This document shows positions 1 through 7,053 of a stretch of 13,192 bases of DNA, one piece after another. A program made the position numbers and the translations under genes. Below the pieces are notes generated by a model that had not been told where the DNA came from, searched no databases, and worked only from the letters and a program-made list of their open reading frames with translations. Positions within the stretch are counted from its first letter, which is position 1; each line of letters begins with the position of its first letter. The stretch spans positions 1 to 13,192 of the forward strand of contig JAEYYL010000024.1 in assembly GCA_023430825.1 (NCBI GenBank). The letters run 5' to 3'. The DNA is from Verrucomicrobiota bacterium (GTDB lineage: Bacteria; Verrucomicrobiota; Verrucomicrobiia; Opitutales; Opitutaceae).

Positions 1-35
1 CCCCCCCCCCCCGGGGCGCCCCCCCCCCCCCCCCC
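1..35. repeat. Low-complexity poly-C stretch
   Basis: The window opens with 12 C, then GGGG, C, G and 17 more C. Nothing coding or structured can be read here. Such a run at the first base is most simply a contig end or a sequencing/assembly artefact; a genuine homopolymer tract cannot be excluded from sequence alone. Confidence 0.8.
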
Positions 36-68
36 GCCGACAGATGTGAAGCGGGACAATTTTTTAGT

Positions 69-196
69 CCGCGAATCACGCCAATAGCCGCGAAGAGGGA
101 AATCTCGAACAGTCCCTTAACCCCGGCGTCCCTCTTTCGAAGCGGTTGGATTCTATTCCATCTCTGAATATTCGCGTCCATTGGCGTGATTCGCGG
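69..196. repeat. Palindromic repeat element, family A copy 1
   Basis: A 26-base left arm (69-94, beginning CCGCGAATCACGCCAAT) is the reverse complement of the right arm (171-196) at 24 of 26 positions, so the ends form long terminal inverted repeats. The interior has a further pairing, CGAAGAGGGA (91-100) with TCCCTCTTTCG (129-139). A second element with nearly the same arms and length lies at 6916-7041. It fills the gap downstream of the receptor gene, where its hairpin could help end that minus-strand transcript; there is no T-run, so this is not a classical terminator. It looks like a small non-autonomous interspersed element. No transposase is present in the window. Confidence 0.8.
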
Positions 197-216
197 GAGG
201 TTCTGCTCCCCCGACC

Positions 217-2889
217 TCAGAACCGCGTCGTCGCTTGCAAGATCCACGTCCGCGGCGGCGACCACGCCCGCCCGCCCGCCGAGTAGAGCTTGTCGCCGAG
301 ATTCTCGACGTTGAGCTGCAGCTCCACCGGCCGCTGAAAAACGTTCACCGTGTAGCCGAGCGCCAGATCGTAAACCCACCAGCTCGGCAGCACTGTGCCC
401 CACGACGACGTGCTCGCGACCGGCATCACCGAACTCTGCGCGCGCACGCCGAAGCCGACCCAGCCGCTCTTCAATTGACCCTCGGTGAACGCGTATTTCT
501 GCCAGAGCCGCAGCGTGTTGTCCGGCGTGTTGTCGAGCGGACGCCCGTTGAGGATCATGTAGTCGATCATCGCCGCCGCGGTCGGCGCCGTGCCCGCGAT
601 CGGCGGGTTCACCGTCAGCTCGTTCGTCCACAGATGGCTCGCTTCGAACACCATCGTGTAATTGCGATTCGGCATCCACGTGATGCCGAGTTCGGCGCCG
701 CTCGAGCGATTACCGTCGATCGTGCGGTTCCATTGCACGCGCGCCGTCTGCGCGAGGTTCTGCGTCGCCGGATTCGGGTCGACCACCGTGCCGACGTTGC
801 GCGGATCGTTCGCGGTGCGCTCGTTGTCGATCACGATCGTGTTGCGTCGCGAAAGATCGAATACACCCACCCGGCCGATCAGCTTGCGGTCGAACAGCTC
901 GACCTTCACGCCCGCTTCGCGCCCGTAGCCCTCGAGGTCCTTCACGCGATTCGCCGCCCGCTCCTCCGTCGTGACGAGGCCGTTGAACGCTCCCGTGGTC
1001 GGATTGATGAGCGAACCCGTCTGCGCCTCCTGGCCGATGTTCTGGCTGGCGTAGAAATTCAGCCCCGGGAACGGCTCGATCACCACCCCCAGCGTGTGCG
1101 ACTGCGTCGACTGCCGCGGCGTGCGACTGATCGTGGCGATCCGCTTGAGATTGCGGTCCGCCGTCCAGCTTTGCGCCTCGATGATGCTTTCGCGCGCGCC
1201 GCCGAAGACCGTGATGCGGTCCTTCCAGAAACTGCCGCTATACGCCGCGTAAACCGCCTCCGGGAAACTCCGCGTGTAGGACCGCGACGCGACGCCCGCC
1301 GGCAGCGTCTCGTCCGCCCATTTGACGAGCTGCGAATAGTTGGGCACGGCGTGCACGCGCGGATCGAAATAGTTCAGGATGTTCGCACCGGTCAGCGTCG
1401 CAGGCGAACCGATCACATTCGGCGAACCCGCCACGGTGCCGAGCACCGTGTAGTCCCACACCGGATTCGCCGCCCACGCTTCGTTGAAGGCGATCTCATA
1501 CCCGGCGAGCAGCTTGTGGTTCACCTTGAAAAGCTCCTTGGAGAACACCGCCTCGAGCTTGCCGTTCATCGGGTCCTCGTAGCGCTTCGTCGACGTGTTC
1601 GTCGCAGAGAGCAGCGGATTGCTGCCGTCCGGATAACGCCGCAGCGCATTGCTGAAAAACATGCTGAGGCTGTCCTGCTGGATGTAGCGGCCGAGCAGCC
1701 GGATCTCGAGCCAGTCGGTCGCGAACAAATTCGTCTCGCTCTCGAACAGGTGATACGTCGAGCGATACGGATCGTTGGCTCCGAAGTGATTCGCCTCGTG
1801 GCCGCCCGCCCAGTCGCCGGTCGTGAACGCCTCGCCTTCGCCCAGCGAATGCCACACGCCGTCGAGCGTGTAGCGATCCGAGCGCCACGTCGCGAAGGCG
1901 CGTCCGATGCGCGTGCGATACTCCGCCACCGTGTAAGGCTGGCCCGCGCCCGCGCCCGTCGTCCGCGCCTTGCCGAGATCGAGCAGCGCCTGCGAGGGCG
2001 CGTCGTAATCGCGCTGGTAATTGTTCGTCGACTGGATCGCATGGCTCACCAGATTGCCGCTGCGGTCGCGATACGCGTATTCGAACCGCGTCGTCAGCTT
2101 GCTGAACGGCCGCCACGTCAACTGCGGGTTGATGAACTTCGTCTCCGACTGCGAATGATCCCGCCACGTGTTGCCGTCGCTGTAATAAGCGATGAGCCGG
2201 TAGGCGAGTTTGCCCGGGAGAATCGGCCCGGTGAGATTCGCGCGCACGGCGTAGCTCTCGTTGGAATCGACTCGCACGTTCACACTCGCGCTCTTCTGGA
2301 ACGCCGGCTTCTCCGTCACGAGATTCATCACGCCGCCGAGCGTCGAACCGCCGACGAACACCGCCATCGGTCCGCGCGCGACTTCGACGCGGCTGATGTT
2401 CTCCGTGCTGAAACCAAACATCATCGGCAGCCCGTTGCGCTGGCTGAGATTGATCGGTTGCCCGCGCAACCGGTTGCGCAGCGGCTCGCCGCCGGTGACC
2501 GCCCCGACCGTCGGATTCACGCCCGCCGTGTTGCGCCCGCCGTCATCCATGCCGCCCTGGTCGGTGGTGAAACCCGCCTGATACGCGGCGACGCCGTTGA
2601 AACCCGCGCCGCCGATGTCCTTGAGGAATTGCTCGGTCACGACGTTGATCGCCAGCGGGATCTTCGAGAGATCCGCGGCGAAACCCGTCGTCGCGACGGA
2701 TTTGTCCGCAACATACGGCGAGTCCTGTTCGCTCGTCACTTCGAAGACGGACAACTGCACGATCTCGTCCTCGCCGTCGTTCGCGACAGCGCTGGAGGCG
2801 GACGTGGTCTGCGCCCGCACGAGCGGAAGGCTGGCGACGAGCAGGGAGGCGAGAAGGGGCGCCCGGTGTCGGGAGCGGGGGATGTTCAT
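217..2889 (-). CDS. TonB-dependent outer-membrane receptor
   Basis: This encodes an outer-membrane gated beta-barrel importing a substrate with TonB/ExbBD energy. The 890-residue product starts at the ATG at 2889, chosen because it gives a clean signal peptide (basic MNIPRSRHR, hydrophobic LLASLLVASLPLV, likely cleavage after VRA near residue 26); an ATG at 2985 would bury it. A TonB-box-like segment (VQLSVFEVT, about residues 44-52) precedes the plug domain (about 68-195), which contains SKIPLAINVVTEQFLKDIGG and the conserved VEVARGPMAVFVGGSTLGGVMNLVT-type region near 168-192. The rest is barrel, ending in the usual aromatic residue (ATTRF). No N-terminal STN signalling domain is seen and no SusD partner is adjacent. 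It is divergent from the esterase gene, and an operator-like palindrome lies 164 nt upstream. The family is certain. The substrate is not: siderophore-type receptors share this fold, but the neighbours favour a glycan. Confidence 0.95.
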   Translation of the reverse strand: MNIPRSRHRAPLLASLLVASLPLVRAQTTSASSAVANDGEDEIVQLSVFEVTSEQDSPYVADKSVATTGFAADLSKIPLAINVVTEQFLKDIGGAGFNGVAAYQAGFTTDQGGMDDGGRNTAGVNPTVGAVTGGEPLRNRLRGQPINLSQRNGLPMMFGFSTENISRVEVARGPMAVFVGGSTLGGVMNLVTEKPAFQKSASVNVRVDSNESYAVRANLTGPILPGKLAYRLIAYYSDGNTWRDHSQSETKFINPQLTWRPFSKLTTRFEYAYRDRSGNLVSHAIQSTNNYQRDYDAPSQALLDLGKARTTGAGAGQPYTVAEYRTRIGRAFATWRSDRYTLDGVWHSLGEGEAFTTGDWAGGHEANHFGANDPYRSTYHLFESETNLFATDWLEIRLLGRYIQQDSLSMFFSNALRRYPDGSNPLLSATNTSTKRYEDPMNGKLEAVFSKELFKVNHKLLAGYEIAFNEAWAANPVWDYTVLGTVAGSPNVIGSPATLTGANILNYFDPRVHAVPNYSQLVKWADETLPAGVASRSYTRSFPEAVYAAYSGSFWKDRITVFGGARESIIEAQSWTADRNLKRIATISRTPRQSTQSHTLGVVIEPFPGLNFYASQNIGQEAQTGSLINPTTGAFNGLVTTEERAANRVKDLEGYGREAGVKVELFDRKLIGRVGVFDLSRRNTIVIDNERTANDPRNVGTVVDPNPATQNLAQTARVQWNRTIDGNRSSGAELGITWMPNRNYTMVFEASHLWTNELTVNPPIAGTAPTAAAMIDYMILNGRPLDNTPDNTLRLWQKYAFTEGQLKSGWVGFGVRAQSSVMPVASTSSWGTVLPSWWVYDLALGYTVNVFQRPVELQLNVENLGDKLYSAGGRAWSPPRTWILQATTRF

Positions 2890-3053
2890 GGAGCGGCTTG
2901 GTTGATTGTGGTTACGGTTCGCACCGGCAAGCCGCGCCTGAAAACGAAAGCCTCGCGCGATGCGACACGCCGACGCTGCGTTCACAGAAAGGGGTTTGCT
3001 GGGGCTGCCAGTGCGTATGAGCGTCGCTCCTTCCGCCGAAAACCGCCTCGTTA

Positions 3054-3067
3054 CTGAAATCGCTCAG
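3054..3067 (-). promoter_or_regulatory. Putative LacI-family operator, site 1
   Basis: The minus strand reads CTGAGCGATTTCAG, identical to site 3 at 4819-4832 in the opposite orientation. It lies in the 270-bp divergent region, 164 nt upstream of the receptor start and 92 nt upstream of the esterase start, so it could control either or both. Assignment to the LacI protein encoded at 8382 is inferred from the shared motif and synteny. Confidence 0.65.
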
Positions 3068-3100
3068 CATCGATGACACTCATTCGCGACACGCGCCCCG

Positions 3101-3114
3101 CTGAACGGTTTCAA
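3101..3114 (+). promoter_or_regulatory. Putative LacI-family operator, site 2
   Basis: The sequence CTGAACGGTTTCAA differs only in its last base from site 5 (9472-9485), and the identity extends two bases left to a shared 16-mer CCGCTGAACGGTTTCA. It ends 45 nt before the esterase ATG at 3160 and lies 47 bp from site 1, about four to five helical turns. Paired sites could allow cooperative binding or looping across the divergent promoters. Confidence 0.65.
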
Positions 3115-3159
3115 CACGCGTCGCTTCGTCTCCCCGCGATCGGCGCGTCACATTGGAGC

Positions 3160-4671
3160 ATGCCCCCACGCCGCCGCGTTCGCCCTTTCATCACCTGGCT
3201 AGCGATCGGACTTTTGCCCGCGTTTGCGTTCGCTGCTGCCCAACCTTCGACGCCCTCCGCCACGCCGTCTCCTCCGATCCGCCTCATGGCCGTCGGCGAT
3301 TCCATCACAGCCGGTGCGGACTTCTTTTCGAACTACCGTTTTTCGCTCTGGGAAAAACTTTTCGCCGCCGGCTACGTCGTCGAGTTCGTCGGCACGCAAA
3401 CGAGCCCCTCACGCGTCGGCCCGCTCGCTCACGAAGGCTACGGCGGCCAGAACACCGAGCAGCTCGCGGCGAAGGTTCCCGCCCATTTCGCCGCCAATCC
3501 CGCCGACATCGTCCTGCTGCACAGCGGCCACAATCACTTCGTCGAGGAGCAACCGATCCCCGGTATCGTCGCCGCCACCGAACAGCTCATCGCCGCGTTT
3601 CGCGCCACCCACCCGCGCGTCACCGTCCTGCTCGCGCAGGTCATCCCCGCCGGCAAGCTCCCGAAATACGCCTACCTCCCCGACCTCAACCGCGCGCTCG
3701 CCGATCTCGCCGCGCGCCTCGACTCGCCGGCGCAGCGCGTCGTGCTCGTCGATCACGCGTCCGGCTTCGACTGGGAAACCGACACCGTCGCCGACAAGGT
3801 TCACCCCAACCCCGCCGGCGCCGAAAAAATGGCCGCCGCCTGGTTCGCGGCGCTGAAAACCGTGCTGCCGCCGCCAGCGCGCGCCTTCGCCCCGCGGCGG
3901 CTCACCTACAAAACGGTCGGCGACACCGCACTCCAGCTCCACGTGTTCGAACCGCCACCGACCGCGCCCGCCAGCGCTATATCGCCCACCGCCGCAGATG
4001 CCCGCAAGCGGCCCGCCATCGTATTTTTCTTCGGCGGCGGCTGGACCCACGGCACGCCACTCCAGTGGTATCCGGAATGTGATGACTTCGCCCGCCGCGG
4101 CTTCGTCGCGCTCAGCGCCGATTACCGCATCGCCTCCGCGCACGGCGCCACGCCGTTCGACGGCGTCGCCGACGCGCGCGACGCGCTCCGCTGGATTCGC
4201 GCGCACGCCGCCGAACTCGGCATCGATCCCGCGCAGGTTTACGCCGCCGGTGCCTCCGCCGGCGGACACCTCGCCGCCATGACCGCGCTCGATTCACCGC
4301 CCGGCGACGACGCTCGCCCCGACGCATTGCTGCTCTGGTATCCCGTCCTCGACACCAGCGAAGCCGGCTACGGTCACGCGCTCTTCGCCGATCGCTTTGG
4401 TGAAGCCTCGCCGCTGCACCGGCTCGCCACCGCGCCGCATCCGCTCCCACCGACGCTGATCCTCATCGGCACGGCCGACTCCGCCACGCCGGAGGAAACC
4501 GTGCGCGCGTTTCAACAACGCGCCCGCGATGCCGGCAGCGCCTGCGAGGTCATCTTCTTCCCCGGCGGCCGTCACCCGCTCTACGCCTATCGCGACGGCG
4601 GCGGCCCGCTCCGCGACGCCACCCTCGCCGAAGCCGACCGCTTCCTCGCGCAACTCCGCGAACACCGTTGA
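3160..4671 (+). CDS. Secreted two-domain esterase: SGNH hydrolase fused to alpha/beta hydrolase
   Basis: The 503-residue product carries two different esterase folds and probably removes acyl (likely acetyl) groups from glycans outside the cytoplasm. The start at 3160 gives a signal peptide (MPPRRRVRPFITWLAIGLLPAFAFAAA); the upstream ATG at 3073 adds 29 residues that spoil it. Domain 1 (about 39-235) is SGNH: GDSIT with Ser48, Gly/Asn block SGHNH with Asn125, and DKVHP with Asp212/His215. The layout resembles carbohydrate esterase family 3 (GDSITAG, NYRFSLWEKL, HEGYGG). Domain 2 (about 247-500) is an alpha/beta hydrolase of the BD-FAE/esterase type: oxyanion-region FFGGGW (291-295), nucleophile elbow GASAGG with Ser366, Asp440 in GTAD and His472 in GRHP. 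Both catalytic sets look intact. The usual HGGGW motif is FGGGW here. Substrate is unproven; acetyl-xylan, pectin or feruloyl ester cleavage are all possible. Confidence 0.9.
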   Translation: MPPRRRVRPFITWLAIGLLPAFAFAAAQPSTPSATPSPPIRLMAVGDSITAGADFFSNYRFSLWEKLFAAGYVVEFVGTQTSPSRVGPLAHEGYGGQNTEQLAAKVPAHFAANPADIVLLHSGHNHFVEEQPIPGIVAATEQLIAAFRATHPRVTVLLAQVIPAGKLPKYAYLPDLNRALADLAARLDSPAQRVVLVDHASGFDWETDTVADKVHPNPAGAEKMAAAWFAALKTVLPPPARAFAPRRLTYKTVGDTALQLHVFEPPPTAPASAISPTAADARKRPAIVFFFGGGWTHGTPLQWYPECDDFARRGFVALSADYRIASAHGATPFDGVADARDALRWIRAHAAELGIDPAQVYAAGASAGGHLAAMTALDSPPGDDARPDALLLWYPVLDTSEAGYGHALFADRFGEASPLHRLATAPHPLPPTLILIGTADSATPEETVRAFQQRARDAGSACEVIFFPGGRHPLYAYRDGGGPLRDATLAEADRFLAQLREHR

Positions 4672-4681
4672 CTCCTCCGAG

Positions 4682-4772
4682 GTAGGAGCCTGCTCGCAGG
4701 CGATTGCTGTCTGATGTGGCTCGCTGCGTGAGCAGCGGGATATCGAACCATCGCCTGCAAGCAGGCTCCTAC
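4682..4772. repeat. REPIN: two inverted GTAG-headed REP sequences
   Basis: A 23-base REP at 4682-4704 starts GTAGGAGCCTGC and is itself an imperfect palindrome. Its reverse complement recurs at 4750-4772 with one mismatch. Both are headed by GTAG on the outer side, the organisation of REPINs mobilised in trans by RAYT (TnpA-REP) transposases in other bacteria. Between them is a perfect 6-bp hairpin (4722-4727 with 4732-4737) with a GTGA loop. The element begins 10 bases after the esterase stop codon and may protect or terminate that transcript. No RAYT gene is in the window. Confidence 0.85.
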
Positions 4773-4818
4773 CCTCGATCCGTCATCCTCGTCACCCGGC
4801 CCCGCGGTCCTGTTTCCA

Positions 4819-4832
4819 CTGAGCGATTTCAG
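4819..4832 (+). promoter_or_regulatory. Putative LacI-family operator, site 3
   Basis: The sequence CTGAGCGATTTCAG is identical to the reverse complement of site 1. It lies 46 bases beyond the REPIN and ends 114 nt before the FAD oxidoreductase ATG, implying that the promoter of that gene lies close by and that its leader is about 100 nt. No convincing -35/-10 pair could be assigned. Confidence 0.65.
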
Positions 4833-4946
4833 TGCCCCGCGATTCGCCCCGCTTCCGCCGCGCGCGAAGAGTCGCGGCATGTTCCCCCTTCCGCGGCCAC
4901 CGCGCGGCGCAACTCCGGTGCGCGCACCTTCTTTTCTTTCCCTGCG

Positions 4947-6755
4947 ATGACGCGTCACGAACTCCATACCGATTTCCTCGTCGTCGGCGGCGGCCTCGCC
5001 GGCGTCTGCGCCGCGCTCGCCGCCGCGCGCAACGGCGTCAAAGTCATCCTCGTGCAGGATCGCTCCGTGCTCGGCGGCAACGCCTCCAGCGAGATTCGCA
5101 TGCACACCGTCGGCGCCGACATCCACGGTCGCCGCCCCGGCGCGCGCGAGTCCGGCCTCATCGAGGAATTCCGCCTCGAGGACGCCGCCCGCAATCCCCA
5201 CCGCTCCTATTCGCAATGGGATCTGCTCCTCTACGAAAAAGTCCTCGCCGAGCCGAATCTCACCCTGCTGCTCGACACCGATTGCACCGGCTGCCGCATG
5301 GAGCCGTTGTCCGACGAATCGCGCCGCATCGTCTCCGTCGAGGCCGTGCGCCAGTCGACCGAGGATGCGTTCACCATCCACGCCGATGTGTTTGCCGACT
5401 GCTCCGGTGACAGCCGTCTCGGTATCGAAGCCGGCGCCGATCACACCCTCGGCCGCGAAGCCAAATCCGACTACGGCGAATCGCTCGCCCTCGACGTCGC
5501 CGACCGGCAGACGCTCGGCAGCTCGATCATGTTCACCGCGCGCCGCCACGCGACGCCGCAACCGTTCCGCGCGCCGTCGTGGGTCCGCCGCTTCCAAAAA
5601 CACGAGTTCAAATTCCGCCCGATCGACGGATACGAATACGGCTACTGGTGGGCCGAATGGGGCGGCCAGCTCGACACGCTCAAGGACAATCCCGCGATCC
5701 GCCACGAACTCCTGCGCATCGCCCTCGGCGTGTGGGATTACGTCAAAAACTCCGGCGACCATCCCGACTCCTCCCACTGGGCGCTCGACTGGGTCGGCGC
5801 GCTTCCCGGCAAACGCGAATCCCGCCGGCTTCTCGGTCCGCACGTTCTCACGCAGCAGGACCTGGTCTCCGGTCGCATTTTTCCGGATACAGTCGCCTAC
5901 GGCGGCTGGCCGCTCGATCTGCATCCGCCGACCGGCGTCGACGCCGTCACGCAGTGGCCGTGCCAGCACACGCACCTCGATCACCTTTACTCGATTCCGC
6001 TTCGCGCGCTCCACTCGCGCAACGTCGCGAATCTCTTCTTCGCCGGTCGCAACATCAGCGCCACGCACGTCGCCTTCGCCAGCACGCGCGTCATGGCCAC
6101 CTGCGCTGTCATGGGTCAGGCCATCGGCACCGCCGCCGCGCTCGCCGCGCCCCTCGGCCCGCGCAGCATCGCCGATCATTTCAACGCCGCGGAAATCGCG
6201 CGGCTCCAGCAGCGACTCCTCCGCGACGACGCCTTTCTGCTGGGCCTCCGCAACGAAGATCCCGCCGATCTCGCGCGCACCGCCGCCCTCACCGCCTCTT
6301 CCGCCGCGATCCGCCGCGACGCCGCGCAAGTCATCGATGGTTTCACCCGCGAATTCTTCATCGGGCTCGGCCCGTGGGCCGACGGCGTCGCCCATCGCTG
6401 GGAATCCACCACGCTGCCCGCGTGGATCGAACTCGCCTGGCCCGCGCCACAAGCGATCGCCGAGATTCATCTCACGTTTGATTCCGGCTTCGAACGCGAA
6501 CTCACCCTCAGCGCCAGCGATTCCACCACCAGCAAGATCGTCCGCGGCCCGCAGCCGGAACTCGTGCGCGACTACACGCTGCTCCTCGATGACCAACCAG
6601 TCGTCACCACCACCGACAACCATCTGCGCAAACGCGTGCACCTCCTCGCCGCCCCCGTCGCCGCCCGCCGGCTCCGCCTCGTCGTAAACGCTACGCACGG
6701 CGTCCCCGGCGCTCGCGTGTTCGAAATCCGCGCCTACGGTCCGGACGAATCCTAA
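4947..6755 (+). CDS. FAD-dependent oxidoreductase (PF12831-type) with C-terminal beta-sandwich-like region
   Basis: The 602-residue product is a flavoprotein of the FAD_oxidored type common in glycan-degradation loci of Verrucomicrobiota and Planctomycetota. The dinucleotide-binding motif VVGGGLAG (12-19) is followed by LGGNASSEIRMHTVGADIHG (42-61), the DCSGDS motif (151-156) and a C-terminal FAD-contact region FFAGRNISATHVAFASTRV (364-382). Residues about 465-600 form a separate region with alternating hydrophobic strands, resembling discoidin-like sugar-binding folds. The ATG at 4947 was chosen because the FAD fold starts within ten residues; the frame stays open upstream but is low-complexity. 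No signal peptide is seen, so it is probably cytoplasmic. No Shine-Dalgarno sequence is visible; the leader just before ATG is pyrimidine-rich. Operator site 3 lies upstream. The substrate is unknown; oxidation of a sugar hydroxyl or a keto-sugar pathway is possible but inferred only from context. Confidence 0.9.
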   Translation: MTRHELHTDFLVVGGGLAGVCAALAAARNGVKVILVQDRSVLGGNASSEIRMHTVGADIHGRRPGARESGLIEEFRLEDAARNPHRSYSQWDLLLYEKVLAEPNLTLLLDTDCTGCRMEPLSDESRRIVSVEAVRQSTEDAFTIHADVFADCSGDSRLGIEAGADHTLGREAKSDYGESLALDVADRQTLGSSIMFTARRHATPQPFRAPSWVRRFQKHEFKFRPIDGYEYGYWWAEWGGQLDTLKDNPAIRHELLRIALGVWDYVKNSGDHPDSSHWALDWVGALPGKRESRRLLGPHVLTQQDLVSGRIFPDTVAYGGWPLDLHPPTGVDAVTQWPCQHTHLDHLYSIPLRALHSRNVANLFFAGRNISATHVAFASTRVMATCAVMGQAIGTAAALAAPLGPRSIADHFNAAEIARLQQRLLRDDAFLLGLRNEDPADLARTAALTASSAAIRRDAAQVIDGFTREFFIGLGPWADGVAHRWESTTLPAWIELAWPAPQAIAEIHLTFDSGFERELTLSASDSTTSKIVRGPQPELVRDYTLLLDDQPVVTTTDNHLRKRVHLLAAPVAARRLRLVVNATHGVPGARVFEIRAYGPDES

Positions 6756-6791
6756 AACGTGTCATGAACTGTCGCGTGGCGATCATCAGCC

Positions 6792-6851
6792 GTAGCGCGG
6801 TCAATCTGACCGCGCTGAAGCCTTCGAGCACGGTCAGATTGACCGAGCCAC
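6792..6851. repeat. REPIN-like inverted pair, second family
   Basis: The left unit (6792-6816) begins GTAG and folds into a perfect 10-bp stem, AGCGCGGTCA/TGACCGCGCT, with loop ATC. The right unit (6827-6851) is its reverse complement at 22 of 25 positions and is headed by GTGG when read inward. It follows the FAD gene stop by 36 bases, so it may also stabilise or stop that transcript. It shares the GTAG-plus-palindrome design of the 4682-4772 REPIN but is unrelated in the rest of its sequence, so it is a separate family. Confidence 0.75.
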
Positions 6852-6915
6852 CTCGCCGTCGCTCTATCGCTCACGACCTTGTCTCGCTCCATACCCTCTG
6901 AACTGGATCATTTCG

Positions 6916-7041
6916 CCCGCGAATCACGCCAATGGCCGCGAATAAGGAATGAAGAGAACTGACATGTCACCGGACCTCGACCTGGAGCAGCTGCATTTGC
7001 TTTCACCTCCGAAATTCGCGTCCATTCGCGTCATTCGCGGG
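6916..7041. repeat. Palindromic repeat element, family A copy 2
   Basis: The left arm 6916-6943 (CCCGCGAATCACGCCAATGG onward) matches the reverse complement of the right arm 7014-7041 at 25 of 28 bases. Arms and total length agree with copy 1 at 69-196, while the interiors are largely different. Both right ends run into GGGAGGT. In this copy that end is the Shine-Dalgarno sequence of the next gene, so the element has become part of its 5' leader. Confidence 0.8.
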
Positions 7042-7044
7042 AGG
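7039..7044 (+). promoter_or_regulatory. Ribosome binding site supplied by repeat A
   Basis: GGGAGG lies 9 nt before the ATG at 7054, an ideal Shine-Dalgarno spacing. It fixes that start over the upstream ATG at 6949, which lies inside the repeat. It is the only strong Shine-Dalgarno sequence before any gene in the window. Confidence 0.75.
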
Positions 7045-7053
7045 TCTTCTCTC

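Noticed and set aside
54..70. GGAC...GTCC with a T-run as a terminator
   Set aside because: The stem is only 4 bp and the T-run lies in the loop region on the wrong side for the minus-strand receptor gene.
235..3057. Long plus-strand open frame (940 codons) opposite the TonB receptor
   Set aside because: Its translation is arginine-rich with no recognisable domain, and it lies wholly antisense to a clear receptor gene. Long antisense frames are expected at this GC content.
3073..3159. Upstream ATG of the two-domain esterase
   Set aside because: Starting at 3073 places 29 residues before the signal peptide and would make operator site 2 coding. The start at 3160 fits secretion better, though it lacks a well-spaced ribosome binding site.
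4682..4772. CRISPR-like repeats
   Set aside because: The repeated units are inverted rather than direct, there are only two of them, and no cas genes are present.
4587..6698. Minus-strand open frame of 703 codons opposite the FAD gene
   Set aside because: The composition is Gly/Ala/Arg-rich with no family features, and it runs across the end of one gene, the REPIN and the FAD gene, all of which have better explanations.
6898..6911. Possible sixth operator, CTGAACTGGATCAT, before the SGNH gene at 7054
   Set aside because: It matches the other sites at only about 10 of 14 positions and lacks the CG and the right half-site. It is worth testing but too weak to annotate.
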